From Garcia nutans (lineage: Eukaryota; Streptophyta; Magnoliopsida; Malpighiales; Euphorbiaceae), in assembly GCA_947685225.1 (NCBI GenBank), contig CANTUV010000051.1:1674001-1738000 (forward strand): 64,000 bases of DNA. The letters run 5' to 3'. Shown one piece after another: positions 1 through 12,277 of the stretch (its first letter is position 1; each line of letters opens with the position of its first letter). The translations under genes and the position numbers were made by a program. The notes under the pieces were generated by a model, which worked only from the letters and a program-made list of their open reading frames with translations, had not been told where the DNA came from and ran no database searches.

Positions 1-126
1 GTATGCATGAATGCATGAATGTTCATGGGGTCAACATGCTCATTCCAATCTTATTGCTTTTACACAAGGTAAATTCCATTACTAACATAGGCTTGTGGTT
101 TTGGCTTGGGAATCAACATGGGATAA
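1..126. other. Unannotated flank
   Basis: I see no gene or repeat in this stretch. It is the left flank of the candidate solo LTR that starts at 127. Confidence 0.5.
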
Positions 127-3100
127 TGTCACACCCTGATTTCGAAGGGGTGATAGTTCTAGGGTCTAGATCAACTTAAGGTTATACAAAAGATAATAAT
201 AAATAATAAATGAAAATAAATATTACCACAGTTATATAAAACATATACATATTATGACATTCATAACAGATATACGAGTTCTAGAGGTGGCTCCTATGGT
301 TCCAGAGTTAATTCCTACCGTGTAGCACTTAGTCCCAATTTAAAGAGGGCAATAACTTCCCCTTTTTGCGCATATAAAAATACCAGTGTATACTATTTTG
401 TAGTTTAACCCCACCAGAATTGAGCCATATCACAATAGTATAGGCTAATAAATAGTTATCAATAATCTCATTAGAGAAAAGTAGAGAAATTCAATAAAAA
501 ATAAATCAAAACAAAATAAAAATTTATTAACAAGTTCCACAATAATCAGAGTATCAATGACTTAGAATAATATTTTCTCAACAAGAAAATGGATATCAAA
601 ACAATTGCTCTATAGTAATAATCCAGTAGGAATCAACCGGATACTTAGGAGCAAAATTCAACAATAAGAAATAATCAGAAGTAATATCAAAGGTCAATAA
701 GATAGTCCACAATGATAAGTTTATTAATAACCGCAATATCAGAACTAATATATCAATTATAATAAGTCAGAAGTAATGATTTCTCAATAATCAGAGAATG
801 CAAATCAGGGTAACAATAATCAGGATATCAATAAAAATATTGATACTATTTAACAAGAGTTAAATAGTATCGTTCAATAGAATAGGTCAGATATCACATT
901 AGGTTATCACTCACATGTAGCCTCCACCGATGCCTTGCCCTTCTAACTTGAGGGTTCTCCTATTTTCTTCCTTCCTGCACTGTATATAGTATCTATATTA
1001 TTGTTTCATATAAAATTAATGTAAAATATTTTATTTAGGGTTTCCTTATTTTTACCCAATTATTAGAAGTTTTATTCATTAACTTAATATTTACGTGTTA
1101 TTTATATATATGTATCTCATGCAATTAATTTGTCTCCTTTACTATTTATTTTCACTTTGTTAAATTCTATCTCTTTTCTCATATACATTTTACATGTTGC
1201 ATCGAAGTTCCCATGCAAATCCACTAACTTCCATTTACTTTATTATAATTTATCTTTCATAATTATTCCTTTCAAAAATCACTCATATAAATTCGATTTT
1301 ATTAATCTTTATTTAAGTTCAAATTAATTTTTAGATTATTCATTTAAATTTTAAAAATTCATTTTAATTAATCAAGTATAACTAACAAATTATATTGTAG
1401 TATATGCATATATATATATATATATCACAAATTATAAATTACATTCCCCAAAATATAACCATATACATGTTTTTTTTTTTCCAAAATTCGATTTTTTTTT
1501 TACTTTAACAACATAGTAATTAACAATGGCGAAACTACATGTATGGCAAGTGGGCAATTGCCCCCTTAATCTTTTTTTAAAAAAACATCTACGTGTATAT
1601 ATCCTTCAAATTTTTAAAATTTTTTATTTGTCCCCCTTAAAATTTTAAATTATCTCTAAGTTCAAGAGAAGAAAAAAAATTCTAAAATCTTCAACAAATT
1701 AATTTTAAATTTATCCAATCAATTATGAGGTTAAAAATAAATTAAAAGTACAATTAAAAAATTAAGAAAGATTATAAAATTAAGATCTAAAATTATAAAA
1801 TTAAAATTTTTATTTATTTTATTTTTTAATTTCTTCTCTTCACTTCAAATTTACATTTTATTATTTATAATTCTAATATACTTTAATTTTTTGCATCAAC
1901 ATTATATGTTAAAATTTATTTTTTATATTTTCTTTGATTAATTTTTTTTTACAAATGAAAATGGCTTACTAATAGGTTAATAAATTTATAAAATAATTAT
2001 TGTATATAAAAGGTCAAGCATCAAGACAAAAAAGATTTTTAAAAAAATTTTGCCTCCCTTATAATTAACTCCTGGCTCCCCTGGTAATTAACTGCATCAA
2101 TTTATATATATGCATATACACCGTAGCATATATGTGTATATATATATATATATATCCAAACCGCATATATATATTAAATTAATTATATTATATTAATATT
2201 TAATTATATAGGTAAACAATATATTATATATTCATATACATATGTATATACGACCTTATATTGTATTTATGAATATTTTATTAGTTATTGGTTGCTAATA
2301 TTTTAAAACTAACTATATATACGACCTTATATTATATTTATGAATATATTTTTTTATTATTTGTTGCTAATATTTTAAAACTAACTTACATGCATATACA
2401 TATAGTATTTTCTTGTTAATTAAATTATTTTAAATCATTATTTATATTAATATGCATGTACATATATTTCTTAAATACCAGTAATATACACATTAAATTA
2501 GCTTAATTTCTTTTTCTTAACCATAAACTTAAACAACGTTTAAAACAAAGCTGTGGTTAAAGCTTACCATCTTTGACTTTTCTTCTGTTAACTTCTTGGA
2601 GTTTTGTTGATGGTTTAATTTGATGGAAGGATTTTCATTGGTAATGGCTCGAACTAATTGGGCTTTTAGTTTTTCTAAGAGATGCACGGTTTGAAGCAGG
2701 AAGAAATTCCTTTTTTATAGTAAAATTTGCCATATATGTGTCACTATTTCATGCAAAATTCCATGCAAATCAACACGTCTCTCCATGCAAGCCAACACCT
2801 ATTTCTTTCCTCTCCTCTTTAACACGTTGCATGGCTTCTAGAATGAAACTAACACTTGCACTTTTACTCATTATATTAGTCTAACAAGCTGCTTTGTTAC
2901 TTTGTACGTGTCTCTTATCAACGTAATTATGCATGCATTATTCATTCATACACTTACATATTTTCATATTTGGGCCGTGCCCGGGCTTTAAAGTTCTTTT
3001 GCATTTTTAATTAACTAACTCATATTAAATGTTACTTTTAATTAGCTAATTAAATAATTTTAGTTAATTAATTACATTTTTAGTTTAATTTTCTTTTTAA

Positions 3101-3717
3101 CCAAAATTATATACACATTTATTTTATTTTCATTTATATTAAAATGTTCATATTTACTTAATACTATAATACTATATTTATGTACTTTTACAATTGGACA
3201 TTTACAAAAATTTTAGGCTTTTATTTTTTATTTTGGGCCTTGTACTTGGGTTATATTCATATTATTTTCCTTTTGGGCTTTGATTCACATTTTTATTTTC
3301 ATTATGACCCATATCTTCATTCATATAATTGGGTCTACTATCTATGTGATTTAGGCTAAAATTATGGTCTTATTTTATCATTCAATTTTAATATTATATA
3401 TATATATATTAGCCATTTGGCTATTTAAACCAACACTTAATTCTATGTTTAATTCTAATTGTGTAATTATAGTTCCATTAATTTCTATATTCATATTTAA
3501 TCTTAATTATTACCAATTAAAACATAATTATCTATCACCATATCAAAATTGAATTTATAATATCTTATCCTTTTAATTCCATAGTTTAATTATTTAAATA
3601 ATTAAGCAGTTATTCCTATCATAACCCTTCTTCTTAATTAATAGTTTAATTAATTTTTTCAAGTAGATTTTGCTACATATCTTGTAGTGATGACTTACTT
3701 TGAGCTAGGGTATTACA
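127..3717 (-). mobile_element. Candidate solo LTR (Ty3/gypsy-like), minus orientation
   Basis: The plus strand begins TGTCACACCC and ends GGGTATTACA. Read on the minus strand this gives TGTAATACCC ... GGGTGTGACA, the usual TG...CA ends of long gypsy LTRs. The flanking 5-mers, gataa and aataa, match at 4 of 5 positions, which would be a decayed target duplication. Without the MITE inside it (1516-2091) the unit is about 3.0 kb, near the 3.1-kb LTR of the Tekay element further right. A TATAAAAAAGG box lies on the minus strand near 2712-2722. No primer-binding site, polypurine tract or coding sequence adjoins either end, so a solo LTR fits best. The small open frames within are AT-rich noise. 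The boundaries are inferred from the ends alone. Confidence 0.42.
1516..2091. mobile_element. hAT-type MITE with 8-bp target duplication
   Basis: The 8-mer gtaattaa at 1516-1523 is repeated exactly at 2084-2091. It brackets a 560-bp non-coding insert (1524-2083) that starts CAATGGCG and ends GCTCCCCTG. The ends form a weak inverted repeat (CAATGGCG against CAGGGGAG). An 8-bp duplication and CA(G)GGGCG-like ends are typical of non-autonomous hAT elements. It contains the palindromic GGGCAATTGCCC near 1551-1562. It lies inside the candidate solo LTR and so is younger than it. Confidence 0.6.
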
Positions 3718-5810
3718 AATAAATAAGTTCTTCTCAAGAAATTAGTTAACTTTGAATATTAAAAAGAGTTTGGGCCAAGCCCATAATAATCCATGGCCCT
3801 AAAAAGTAGAAGGATGTAAATCCTTATTGGGCTTCTGGGCTTACTATGGACCAACCCAAATAAGAGTTAATTAATAAAGTATATTGAATAAGACTCGGAT
3901 CCTAGTGGATAGTTTCTACGGTTCAATCTTATATGCTGGCTTAGACTATAAGATCCTAAAAGGGAGGGTAACCATTGACCATATATATAACAATAATATC
4001 GAGCTTCAAAAGGATATTGAAGATGGTTTGTATAGCGCCCCAAGGGACAAATATAGAATATGATACATAGACTGACTTGGTACTTTCTTATGATATCAAT
4101 AGTTTGAGATGTGCAATATTTTTTTCAGTTGAGTCGCCACGGTGAGTTGGCTGAATGGACTTGCCTCTCAGTGCAGACCATGAATACAATTCTTAAAAGG
4201 TAGGCTGACTTAATAAATGAAACTTGGTGAAGAGGGTCAGCCCGATTCTCTATATTATGTTTGATGATGGTACACTACTAGTAACTAGACCGAGTAAATT
4301 ATATGGACTACTCTTTGCATTTGTCGAGAAGCCTTTTATAATACAGTTACTAGTGATAGTTTAAATAATAACAAAATATAAAACAAACAAGGATGTATGC
4401 ATAAACATGACAGTAATATCATGGCAATTATCATCAATGATTCAAGCTCACCATATCAATATATCATGAAATGAAGAAAACTAGGCTAAAATTCATCCTA
4501 AATATTTATACAAATCATTTTTAACATGCTTTCATAAATAAGTCATGGTAACAATAATATACAAAAAGCATAATCATCGACCTAATCATGCCAATTGAGT
4601 TATCTCATCACTCCAAGTAAAAATCATCGTCAAGGATTAACTAATAACTTAAAATAAGTAAGAAATTTCTAAGTTATAACCCTCAAGTTCGCCAAATTAG
4701 GATATTATGCTTTTGATTTAGATTGGTTCACATGCTTAAATTCACAAAACAAGTAAAATAAGTTTAAAAGATTGAGTTACTAAGCTAGAGAGAAGAGAAC
4801 ACAACAGCTCTTGAAAGCTTAAAGTGTCAAACCACACAACTTTGAAAGGTTTGGATGAGAAATTGCTCTCAGAATCACCAACAAGCACCCCTACCTTCAC
4901 TAATTAACCAAGATAGATTTGGATGAATTTTTATGGTGTAAAACTTCTGGAGTTGAAAGAAAGATGAAAAACTTTTTTGTTGTGCTACATGAGAAAAATT
5001 GGCTTTCTAATAGTTGAAATTGGTTGGAACCCCTCAAGAATCGGCTTAGGATGTCTTTATAGGCTTAGGGTTACTCTAGAAAGCTTACTGACCAGTTGAA
5101 GGTTGATTTTGAGAAAACAAATCGGGTAGAATCAAACCAAAATGGAAACATCCAACAACATCTCCAAATCTTGATTTATTGCTTGATCTATCACAAACCA
5201 CTTGTGTGGATTGTTTGAGCATCTGCATGGATGTTCTACACTGGATAGAAAAGCTTTGTGTGGGAATTAGCATAGAGCATTTATCTTACTAGAAGAATTC
5301 GCGCGGACATCCCAAACATCTATGCAGATAGTTGGCTAGGGATCAGTTGCCTTCTTTAAGTCTAAGCCGTCCTTTGTAAACTTGATCCAACCTTTTAAGA
5401 TTTTTATGTTGTGTTCACCACTTTTAGGCAAATTTTCAACCAATTAAACTTACCCTACCATTTCATGAGTTTAAACAAGAAAACAAATTAAACTTAAAGA
5501 ATAAATTGGTCTCGTCATTGGATTTTGTATTTCTCAAATTATTTGGTCAAAACAAAATGCTAACAATATGTAATCTACTTTTTCCTACCACAATTCATCT
5601 AGAATAGTCTGTTTCATAAATTTTCCTTTCCCAACACCATCATCCTTATATGCAGACCAATGTTCACTATTGACTATATTCATAAGGCCAATCTTTATAG
5701 TCTTAAACCTCCTAAGCATGACAATAATGCATGTAAAACAAGTTTTTGCAATTGCCAAATGTTAAACCTCATAAATTGATTAAAAATTGTTAAATATTAG
5801 ACTGCAATAT
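3718..5810. other. AT-rich stretch, no gene seen
   Basis: I find no convincing coding sequence in these 2.1 kb. On the minus strand, roughly 5070 down to 4740, the sequence looks like a plant promoter and leader: CCTATAAAGACATCC followed by a pyrimidine-rich run. A TG at 4029 (TGTATAGCGCCCC) and an ACA at 5565 could be LTR ends, but the flanking 5-mers (tggtt and atatg) do not match. This may be a degraded minus-strand LTR. Confidence 0.3.
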
Positions 5811-6389
5811 AAAATAAATAAATCAGATTTTAATGTCTTAATAAAGGCATAATAGTTTGGTTGTTTTTAGAAAGACATAACCATACCAAAGGGTATCATA
5901 AAACTAAAAATTAGTTTTAATTTTAAGTAGTTACTTTTGAAGAGTTTCACGCCCCTTTCAACAAAGTTATGTCTTTTTTTAAATAGATATATTATTTCTA
6001 AGAGATATGACTCTTGTTAAACAAAGTTGTGACTTTTTATGAAGAGTTATATTATTTCTTAAAAGATATGAGTTTTGTTTAATTAAGACATTGAAATATG
6101 TATATATGTGCAAAGCAATTTGAAGAAAAATGTTATTGTTCTTTGATTCTCATTCTTGTATTTTCTTCTTTCTTAACTTTGCTTCTTTAAAGTATATACA
6201 TAAGGAAACACTTCTAAAAGTTGCTATATAAAGGTGTTTGTATAATTTTATGATATCCTAAAAGTGATTTTCCATAACCTGATAGCAAACTTGTAGAGGC
6301 AAATATCACTTAAAATATAGTGTTACTCATGCCTCAAAACTATAACAAAATTCATTCTCCATCTTCTGCTACTATACATTTTCCTAACA
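5811..6389 (+). repeat. Copia 5' LTR
   Basis: This stretch aligns with about 33584-34079. Shared landmarks are ATTTTAATGTCTTAATAAAG at the left end and CATTTTCCTAACA at the right end. The left boundary is approximate because no clean TG start survives. The sequence after 6389 is not a recognisable tRNA-complementary primer site, so the PBS has decayed. The copy is about 80 bp longer than the 3' LTR, with extra sequence around 6040-6115. Confidence 0.75.
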
Positions 6390-6410
6390 ATTTTTAAGTG
6401 ATATTTGCAA

Positions 6411-7250
6411 TGGAATCTTATTTGGATTCTATTTTCAAAGTTGCTAGTAAAGAACTTGTAAAGTTGGACAAGTTTGATGGAACCAACTTTACAAGATGGA
6501 GAGATAATATGTTTTCACTCACTACCTTAAAACTAAAATAGTTTATGTTCCCCTCTACGTCATTAAAGGAGATACATTGTCCCAAAAAGAAACAACAAGA
6601 TGATGAATTCTTATATAGGGGCTACATATTGAATTCATTATATGATCGTTTATATGATTTGTTCTCCTCTATGTCATCACTAAAGGAGATATGGATTTCT
6701 TTAAAGAACAAATACAACTCTAAAAAATAAGGTGTGGGTAAATATATTATTACTAAGTATTTTGAGTTTAATATGATTGATAATAAGTCTATGCTTGATC
6801 AAATATGAGAACTTCAAGTTCTAATTTCAAAATTAAAGGACATGAAGATTGATATTTCTGAAGCATTGCAAGTAGGGGCAACTATACAAAGTTGCCTCAA
6901 AGTTAGAATGATTATAGAAAAAATTTGCTTCGTACTTCTAAAAATTTCACTTTGGATCACTTCACAAGGCATTTAGGGATTGACGAAGAATCTCAAATTC
7001 GTGAGAAGAACTTCACTTTTGAGTTGAACAATAAAGTGATCTTTGTTGATACTAATAATAAAAATTTTTTAAAAAATTTCTAGTGGAAATAAAAGGAAAT
7101 TTAATAAAGCAAGTTCTTATAATTTCAACGGTTTTAAGAAAGGCAAAATTTGTTATAATTATGGTAAGAAAGGACACTTCAAAAGGGATTGTAGGTCTAA
7201 GAAGAAACAAAAGAAAGGAAATGTAAATCCTAATAGTGTTAATGCTACTA
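6411..7250 (+). pseudogene. Copia gag remnant with damaged zinc knuckle
   Basis: An ATG at 6411 opens a copia-type gag whose start (MESYLDSIFKVASKELVKLD) is followed by KFDGTNFTRWRDNMFSL. The frame then breaks at several stops, the first near 6540. A nucleocapsid zinc knuckle is encoded at 7151-7192. It should read C-x2-C-x4-H-x4-C, but the second cysteine codon is TAT (Tyr) at 7160-7162, so metal binding would be lost. A lysine-rich tail follows. The protein would have packaged element RNA in virus-like particles. It is clearly a pseudogene, and the limits are approximate. Confidence 0.7.
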
Positions 7251-7329
7251 ATGTGGTGGAAGAAAAAGAAATTGTTAATTTGGTTGCAATGGTATTAGAT
7301 ATGCAAATTAGCATGGTTAATAGAATTAT

Positions 7330-8215
7330 ATATGGTTGTTGTCACTTCATCTAGTGATTAGTGGTATAATTTAGGTGCAACCACTCATATTTACAATAAT
7401 AAGCAACTATTTAAGGATTATGAAGAATTTAAGAATGAGCAAAAAGTACTTATGTGCAATCATGACACTGTAAGAGTACTTGGCAAAGAAAGTGTTAAAA
7501 TTATATTCTCTTTGGGAAAGAAACTAATACTTGTGAGTGCCCTTCATGCTATGGAAATTAGGAAAAATCTTATGTCTATAAATTTATTGTGTAAGAAGGG
7601 CATAAAAGTTGTACTTGAGTTAAAAAAAAGTTGATTATGTCCAAAATTAGGGCGTTGGAAAGGTTATTCTTGTGATGCCATGTTTAAGGTAAGAATTGTT
7701 AATGATGATGATGATGATGATGATGATGATAATAAATCACATATTTCTATTTATACTGTTAATTTTTTATTTTCTTTATGGCATAATAGATTAGCACATG
7801 GTAATTATAGATCTTTAAAGTTTATGAATAAACATAGTTTGATCTCTTATAAAGATGAACATAAAAAAATGTGAAATATGCATCCAAGCAAAGATGACAA
7901 AGAAACATTTCCCTAAAGTTTATAAAAAATACAACTTTGCTTGAACTTGCGCATTCGGATATATGTGAACTTAATGATGTTTTGACTAAAGCTGGAAATA
8001 GAAATTTTATAATCTTTATTGATGATTTTTCAAAATATATTTATGTATATTTAATGAAAAATAAGGATGAAGCTTATAACATGCTCAAGTTATGTAAATT
8101 AGGGGTTGAAAATAAGAAAAATACAATTAAAATCTTAAGAAGTAAAACAAAATGGTTTAACATAAAGAAAAAAATAGAAAATTGTTTGATATGTCGATGC
8201 TATGATTGCCATTGA
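7330..8215 (+). pseudogene. Copia protease and integrase remnant
   Basis: Near 7359-7382 a protease signature remains as stop-W-Y-N-L-G-A-T. The catalytic Asp of the usual D-S-G motif is replaced by Asn (AAT 7368-7370), and a TAG precedes it. A pre-integrase block (LWHNRLAHGNYRSLKF) lies at about 7776-7820. The catalytic-core start (LAHSDICEL ... FIIFIDDFSKYIYVYL) lies at 7937-8060. After about 8130 the rest of integrase is missing and the sequence passes within about 100 bp into RT, so an internal deletion removed the end of the core and the C-terminal domain. A GAT microsatellite interrupts the protease-integrase linker. Confidence 0.7.
7702..7731. repeat. (GAT)n microsatellite
   Basis: About nine tandem GAT/ATG-phase triplets sit inside the dead copia pol frame, where they would encode a run of Asp. 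It is probably slippage growth after the frame stopped being selected. Confidence 0.85.
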
Positions 8216-8953
8216 GTTTGTGGGGAGAAGCTTTATTGGAGGGAGGTAATAAATAATGAAATGGATTCATTGTTATCTAATAACACTTGGATCCTAGTAT
8301 GTTTACCTCCCATATCAAAACTAATTAGTTGCAAATGGGTGTTCAGAAAGAAATATGATACAGATGAACCTTTACAAATCTTCAAAGCAAGGTTGGTAGC
8401 TAAAGGCTTTAGATAAAAGGAAGGTATTGATTATTTTGATTCCTATGCACATGTGGCAAGGATTATATCTATTAGATTTCTTTTAGCAATAGCATCAAAT
8501 ATAAATTGTATATTCATCAAATGGATGTTAAAACTACATTTTTAAAATAGAGACTTTGACGAAGAAGTTTACATGGAACAACTTGAAAGCTTCATTCTTC
8601 CCATAAATGAAGGAAGGTTTGTAAACTTATTAAGTCTCTATGTAGTTTAAAGCAAGCTCCTAAACAATGGCATAAAAAGTTTGAATTTATAATTTTAGAA
8701 TATGGTTTTGTATTTAATATTATAGATAGACGTATTTATTCTAAGTTTACAAAAGAATATGGCATCATTGTTTGTTTATATGTTGATGATATGTTAATCA
8801 TAAGCACCAACATGATGGGAGTAAATGATACTAAGAAATATTTGTTATCACAATTCAAAATGAAACATTTAAATGAGGTTGACACTATCTTAGGTATCAA
8901 AGTTAAGTAACATAGTGGGGGTATTGCTCTTAGTTAATCTCATTATATTGAAA
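8216..8953 (+). pseudogene. Copia reverse transcriptase remnant, cut by Athila insertion
   Basis: The RT begins abruptly after the integrase deletion. Readable blocks, spread over more than one frame, are CKWVFRKKYDTDEPLQIFKA, then RLVAKGF, then the active-site motif YVDDML at 8779-8796, then LGIKVK and SGGIAL. Several stops occur, for example in the MDVKTTFLK block near 8522-8550. The copia sequence stops at 8953 after HYIEK, and the next base belongs to the truncated Athila LTR. Its continuation resumes at 32950 in a later part of RT/RNase H, so a piece is missing between the two halves. Confidence 0.75.
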
Positions 8954-9947
8954 AGCGGATTTTAAAGCGGATGTTTCGTATAAAAGGAAAGAGTGAAGCT
9001 AGGGTTTGGGACTGTTGATGATTTGGAGAGCTGATTTAGCCGTCTGAGAGTGAGCTTAGGGTTTTGACAATTGTTTTCTTTAATTTTGATTACACTTTTG
9101 ATTACTTTAACTGAGATTAGATTGTTCTGGCCATTGATGCTTCCTTCTTGCAAGATTTGAACAAGAGATTCTTCAGAAGCTTCAAGGAGTTTGTAACTTG
9201 GTTTTGTTCTCGAACTTATTCTCTTTATTTTCATTGAAATTGTATTTATGGATATTATCATGTCTATTTTGATTTCTTTGAACATTAATGAGATGAATAT
9301 GTTTGATTGCATTATGAACTAATTTGATCTAATCTAGGGTTTGTATGGATCTGCTATGATTGTATGAATTGGTTATTCTCTTAGCTAATAATTTCTTTAG
9401 CCTTGATTGAATGAAATATTTTAATATATAATTGATTGGCCACCAATTATGTGTTTTAGGTATTAGATGATAGATTGAGAGATGAAGTCTAATGCTGGAT
9501 CAATTCAATTAGGGACTTAGGTGAATTAGAGATATAACCTATTGAAAAGATTGTTTCAATTATAAAAAGATTAGTTGTAAGAGGTTTGAATGCGAGAGCT
9601 TATTTCCTTGACTCAATTAATTAAGTTGTTTGAGATTTAATCTTTGAAATTGAATTAGTTAAGAGGAATAACCATTCATACATATAAGTAGTAGAGAAGT
9701 GCAAACCCTAGACCTTTTTTTTTTATCAAGTGAATCAAAACATCAGCTCTTGTTTACTTTTATTATTCAATTAAACTTTTTCATTAGTTAGCAATTTAAA
9801 TTTATTCATTACTTGTTACTTTTAATCTGATAATCAATTAGCCATTTTAGCTTCCTTGTGAGATGACCTTGGGGCGATCACCTTTGCTACAACTACCTCG
9901 TATACTTGCGAGTGACGCTTTGTGGTAGAGTTAATTCGAGCGCAACA
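8954..9947 (+). repeat. Athila A 5' LTR, left-truncated
   Basis: It aligns base for base, with no net length change, with 31956-32949 of the 3' LTR. The first 685 bp, including TG and the palindrome array, are missing. The surviving part starts just upstream of the promoter box TATAAAAGG (8979-8987) and ends ..GCGCAACA at 9947. With the upstream U3 gone, transcription from this copy is doubtful. Confidence 0.88.
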
Positions 9948-9953
9948 AGTTTT

Positions 9954-9971
9954 TGGCGCCGTTGCCGGGGA
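9954..9971 (+). other. Primer-binding site, tRNA-Asp type (element A)
   Basis: TGGCGCCGTTGCCGGGGA starts six bases after the LTR end. It is complementary over 18 bases to the 3' end of plant tRNA-Asp as I recall it. It would prime minus-strand DNA synthesis. Confidence 0.85.
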
Positions 9972-10097
9972 AGCTAATTGGCGTAATTGTTTATTAAAAA
10001 ATATATATATATTTTTTAGATTATTCTTCACTATTTTCATTTTATTTTATTTTGTCTTTTGCTTTTAATTGTTTCTTTTTCTAGAAAATTTCTGTTT

Positions 10098-12274
10098 ATG
10101 CAAGGCAAGAGATCACTCGAAGGAGAGCTACATCCATTCATTCCAGAAATTCAGAGAGTGAAAAGGAGCAGAGAAGAGTTTGAGCTCTATACCGGATTTG
10201 ATACAGAGGAGGACACTTCTGAATTTGAGTCAGATTCTGCACAATCAGTTAAAATGGCTGAAGAAAGACAAAGAACCATGAGAGATTTTGCTAGACCTGT
10301 CATTGGGACTTCCACCTCTTGCATAAGAATGACAGATGCAGCAAGGAACTATGAGTTGAAGAACATTCATTACAACATGCTGCCATCATTCTATGGAGTT
10401 CCAAATGAAGATCCTTTGAATTTATTCGGGATTTCTACTCCATCCTCAACACTTTTCCTTTGGGAGGACTAACAGAAGATCAGTTGAGGATGAGATGTTT
10501 CCCTTATACTTTGAAGGATAGGGCAAAGAGCTGGCTCATGATGTTGCCTGAAAATTCACTGACAACTTGGGAGCAAGTTTATAACAAGTTCATGGGCAAG
10601 TTCTATTCACACCAGAAGACAGCTGAGTTGAGAGGGAAGATTGCTACATTCTCTCAATTTGAAGGAGAGCCATTTCATGAGGCTTGGGACAGATTTAAGA
10701 TGCTATTGATCCAGTGTCCGCATCATCACTACCCACTTCAACTCCTTAATCAGTTTTTCTATGATGGTCTCATCCAGCAATTTCAGAACACTGTTGACAA
10801 TGCAGCTGGAGGAGCAATGGGAGAAAAGACAGCTGATGAGACTTATGAGATCTTTGAGATGTTGGGAGCTAATTCTCAACAAAAGAGTGTAAGGGGAAGA
10901 AGTAAAGGGGTGAATCAACTGGAGGCCAATAGTGAAATGGTCAGTCAAATAGCTGAATTGACTAGGCAGGTTCAGATGCTAAACATGAAGAATAATATTT
11001 CTTCATCTACTCAAGAAGTGTGTGGAATCTGTGGGACATTTGGGCATGGAGCAAATATATGCCCCTCTACATATGAGTCTTTTGGTAATGAAGCTGAGCA
11101 AGTTAATGCTATGGGGGGATTTCAACCAAGAGCCAGGAATGATCCTTACTCCAACACTTACAATCCTGGTAGGAGGAGTCACCCCAATTTTTTCTGGACA
11201 ACAAATAATGCTCAACAACCTTTCCATTTGCTCCAGAGACAGAACCAACAGCAGGGCCAATCCTCAAATCAAGGTCAGCCTAAGAGAGAGAGTTTGGAGG
11301 AAAGTTTACAGGCTTTTATCCAAGTCAGTGCTAAAAATCAAGAGATGAACAACAAGAGGTTGGATTCCTTGGAAGCATCTTTTAAGAAGGTGGAGACCCA
11401 AGTGAGGCAACTTGCTCAACAGATGCAGATTCAACAAAAGGGGAAGTTCCCAAGTCAACCTGAGCAGGCACAATCAGTGACTGTTCTTAGGAGTGGCAAA
11501 GTAATTAATAATAATGTTGAAAATAATTCTGTGAATGCAGGTGAGCAAGAAAATAAAAAGGAAGGAGAACTAGAGAACAAAGGTGCTGAAGAAAGATCAA
11601 TGGAGAAGTCCCCTACAGCAGATTTGCACAAGGCAAGCAATCCATACCGGCCACCTATACCATTCCCCAGCAGGTTGAAGGATGATAAAAAAGATAAGCA
11701 ATTTTCAGATATCTTCAACATGTTGTCTAAGGTAAGTATCAACTTAACCTTACTTGAAGCAATTAAGAACATGCCGGCTTATGCTAAATTCTTCAAAGAA
11801 CTGAATACCAAGAAAAAGAGGTATGAGCCGAATGACAAGGTGATAGTTTCTGAGGTAGCTAGTGCTGTTTTGCAGCATAAACTACCTCCTAAGCTAAAGG
11901 ATCCTGGAAGTTTTATTATTCAAATTACTATGGGGAATGGAAAAACTACTGATGGCATGTGTGATTTAGGAGCTAGTGTGAATTTAATGCCTTATTCTGT
12001 TTATCTTGAGTTAGAACTAGGGGAACTTAAACCAACAACAATGGTGTTGCAATTAGCTGATAGATCTCTTAGATTTCCGAAAGGGGTTATAGAAGATGTG
12101 TTAATTAAGGTTGGAGGGTTAATAGTACCTGTGGATTTCATTGTTCTTGACATGGAAGTAAGTAACTCTTCACCATCGGCACACACCATTCTGCTGGGTA
12201 AGCCTTTTATGGCGACTACCAACACTTTGATAGATGTTAAAAATGGTAAATTATCAATGACTGTTTTGGGATAA
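10098..12274 (+). pseudogene. Athila A gag and protease (frameshift, stop)
   Basis: The chosen start is the ATG at 10098 (MQGKRSLEGE), matched in element B. The capsid domain (DRAKSWLMMLP .. TTWEQVYNKFMGKFY .. EAWDRFKMLLIQCPHH) lies at about 10460-10850. A nucleocapsid knuckle C-x2-C-x4-H-x4-C is encoded at 11021-11062. A Q-rich linker follows, then a retropepsin-like domain with D-L-G-A-S at 11963. Against copy B there is a one-base loss near 10423 (frameshift after about 109 codons). TAA at 12272-12274 stands where B has CAA, and the same frame then continues into RT. Gag would form the particle and protease would cut the polyprotein. It is broken. Confidence 0.85.
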
Positions 12275-12277
12275 ACT

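Noticed and set aside
4029..5565. A minus-strand LTR with TG/CA ends.
   Set aside because: Flanking bases do not match and no second copy is present. It is mentioned only as a promoter-like stretch.
10703..10948. Minus-strand frames inside Athila and Tekay coding regions (for example 12001-12534, 55170-55643).
   Set aside because: They are shadows of the gag-pol coding strand, with no independent motif.
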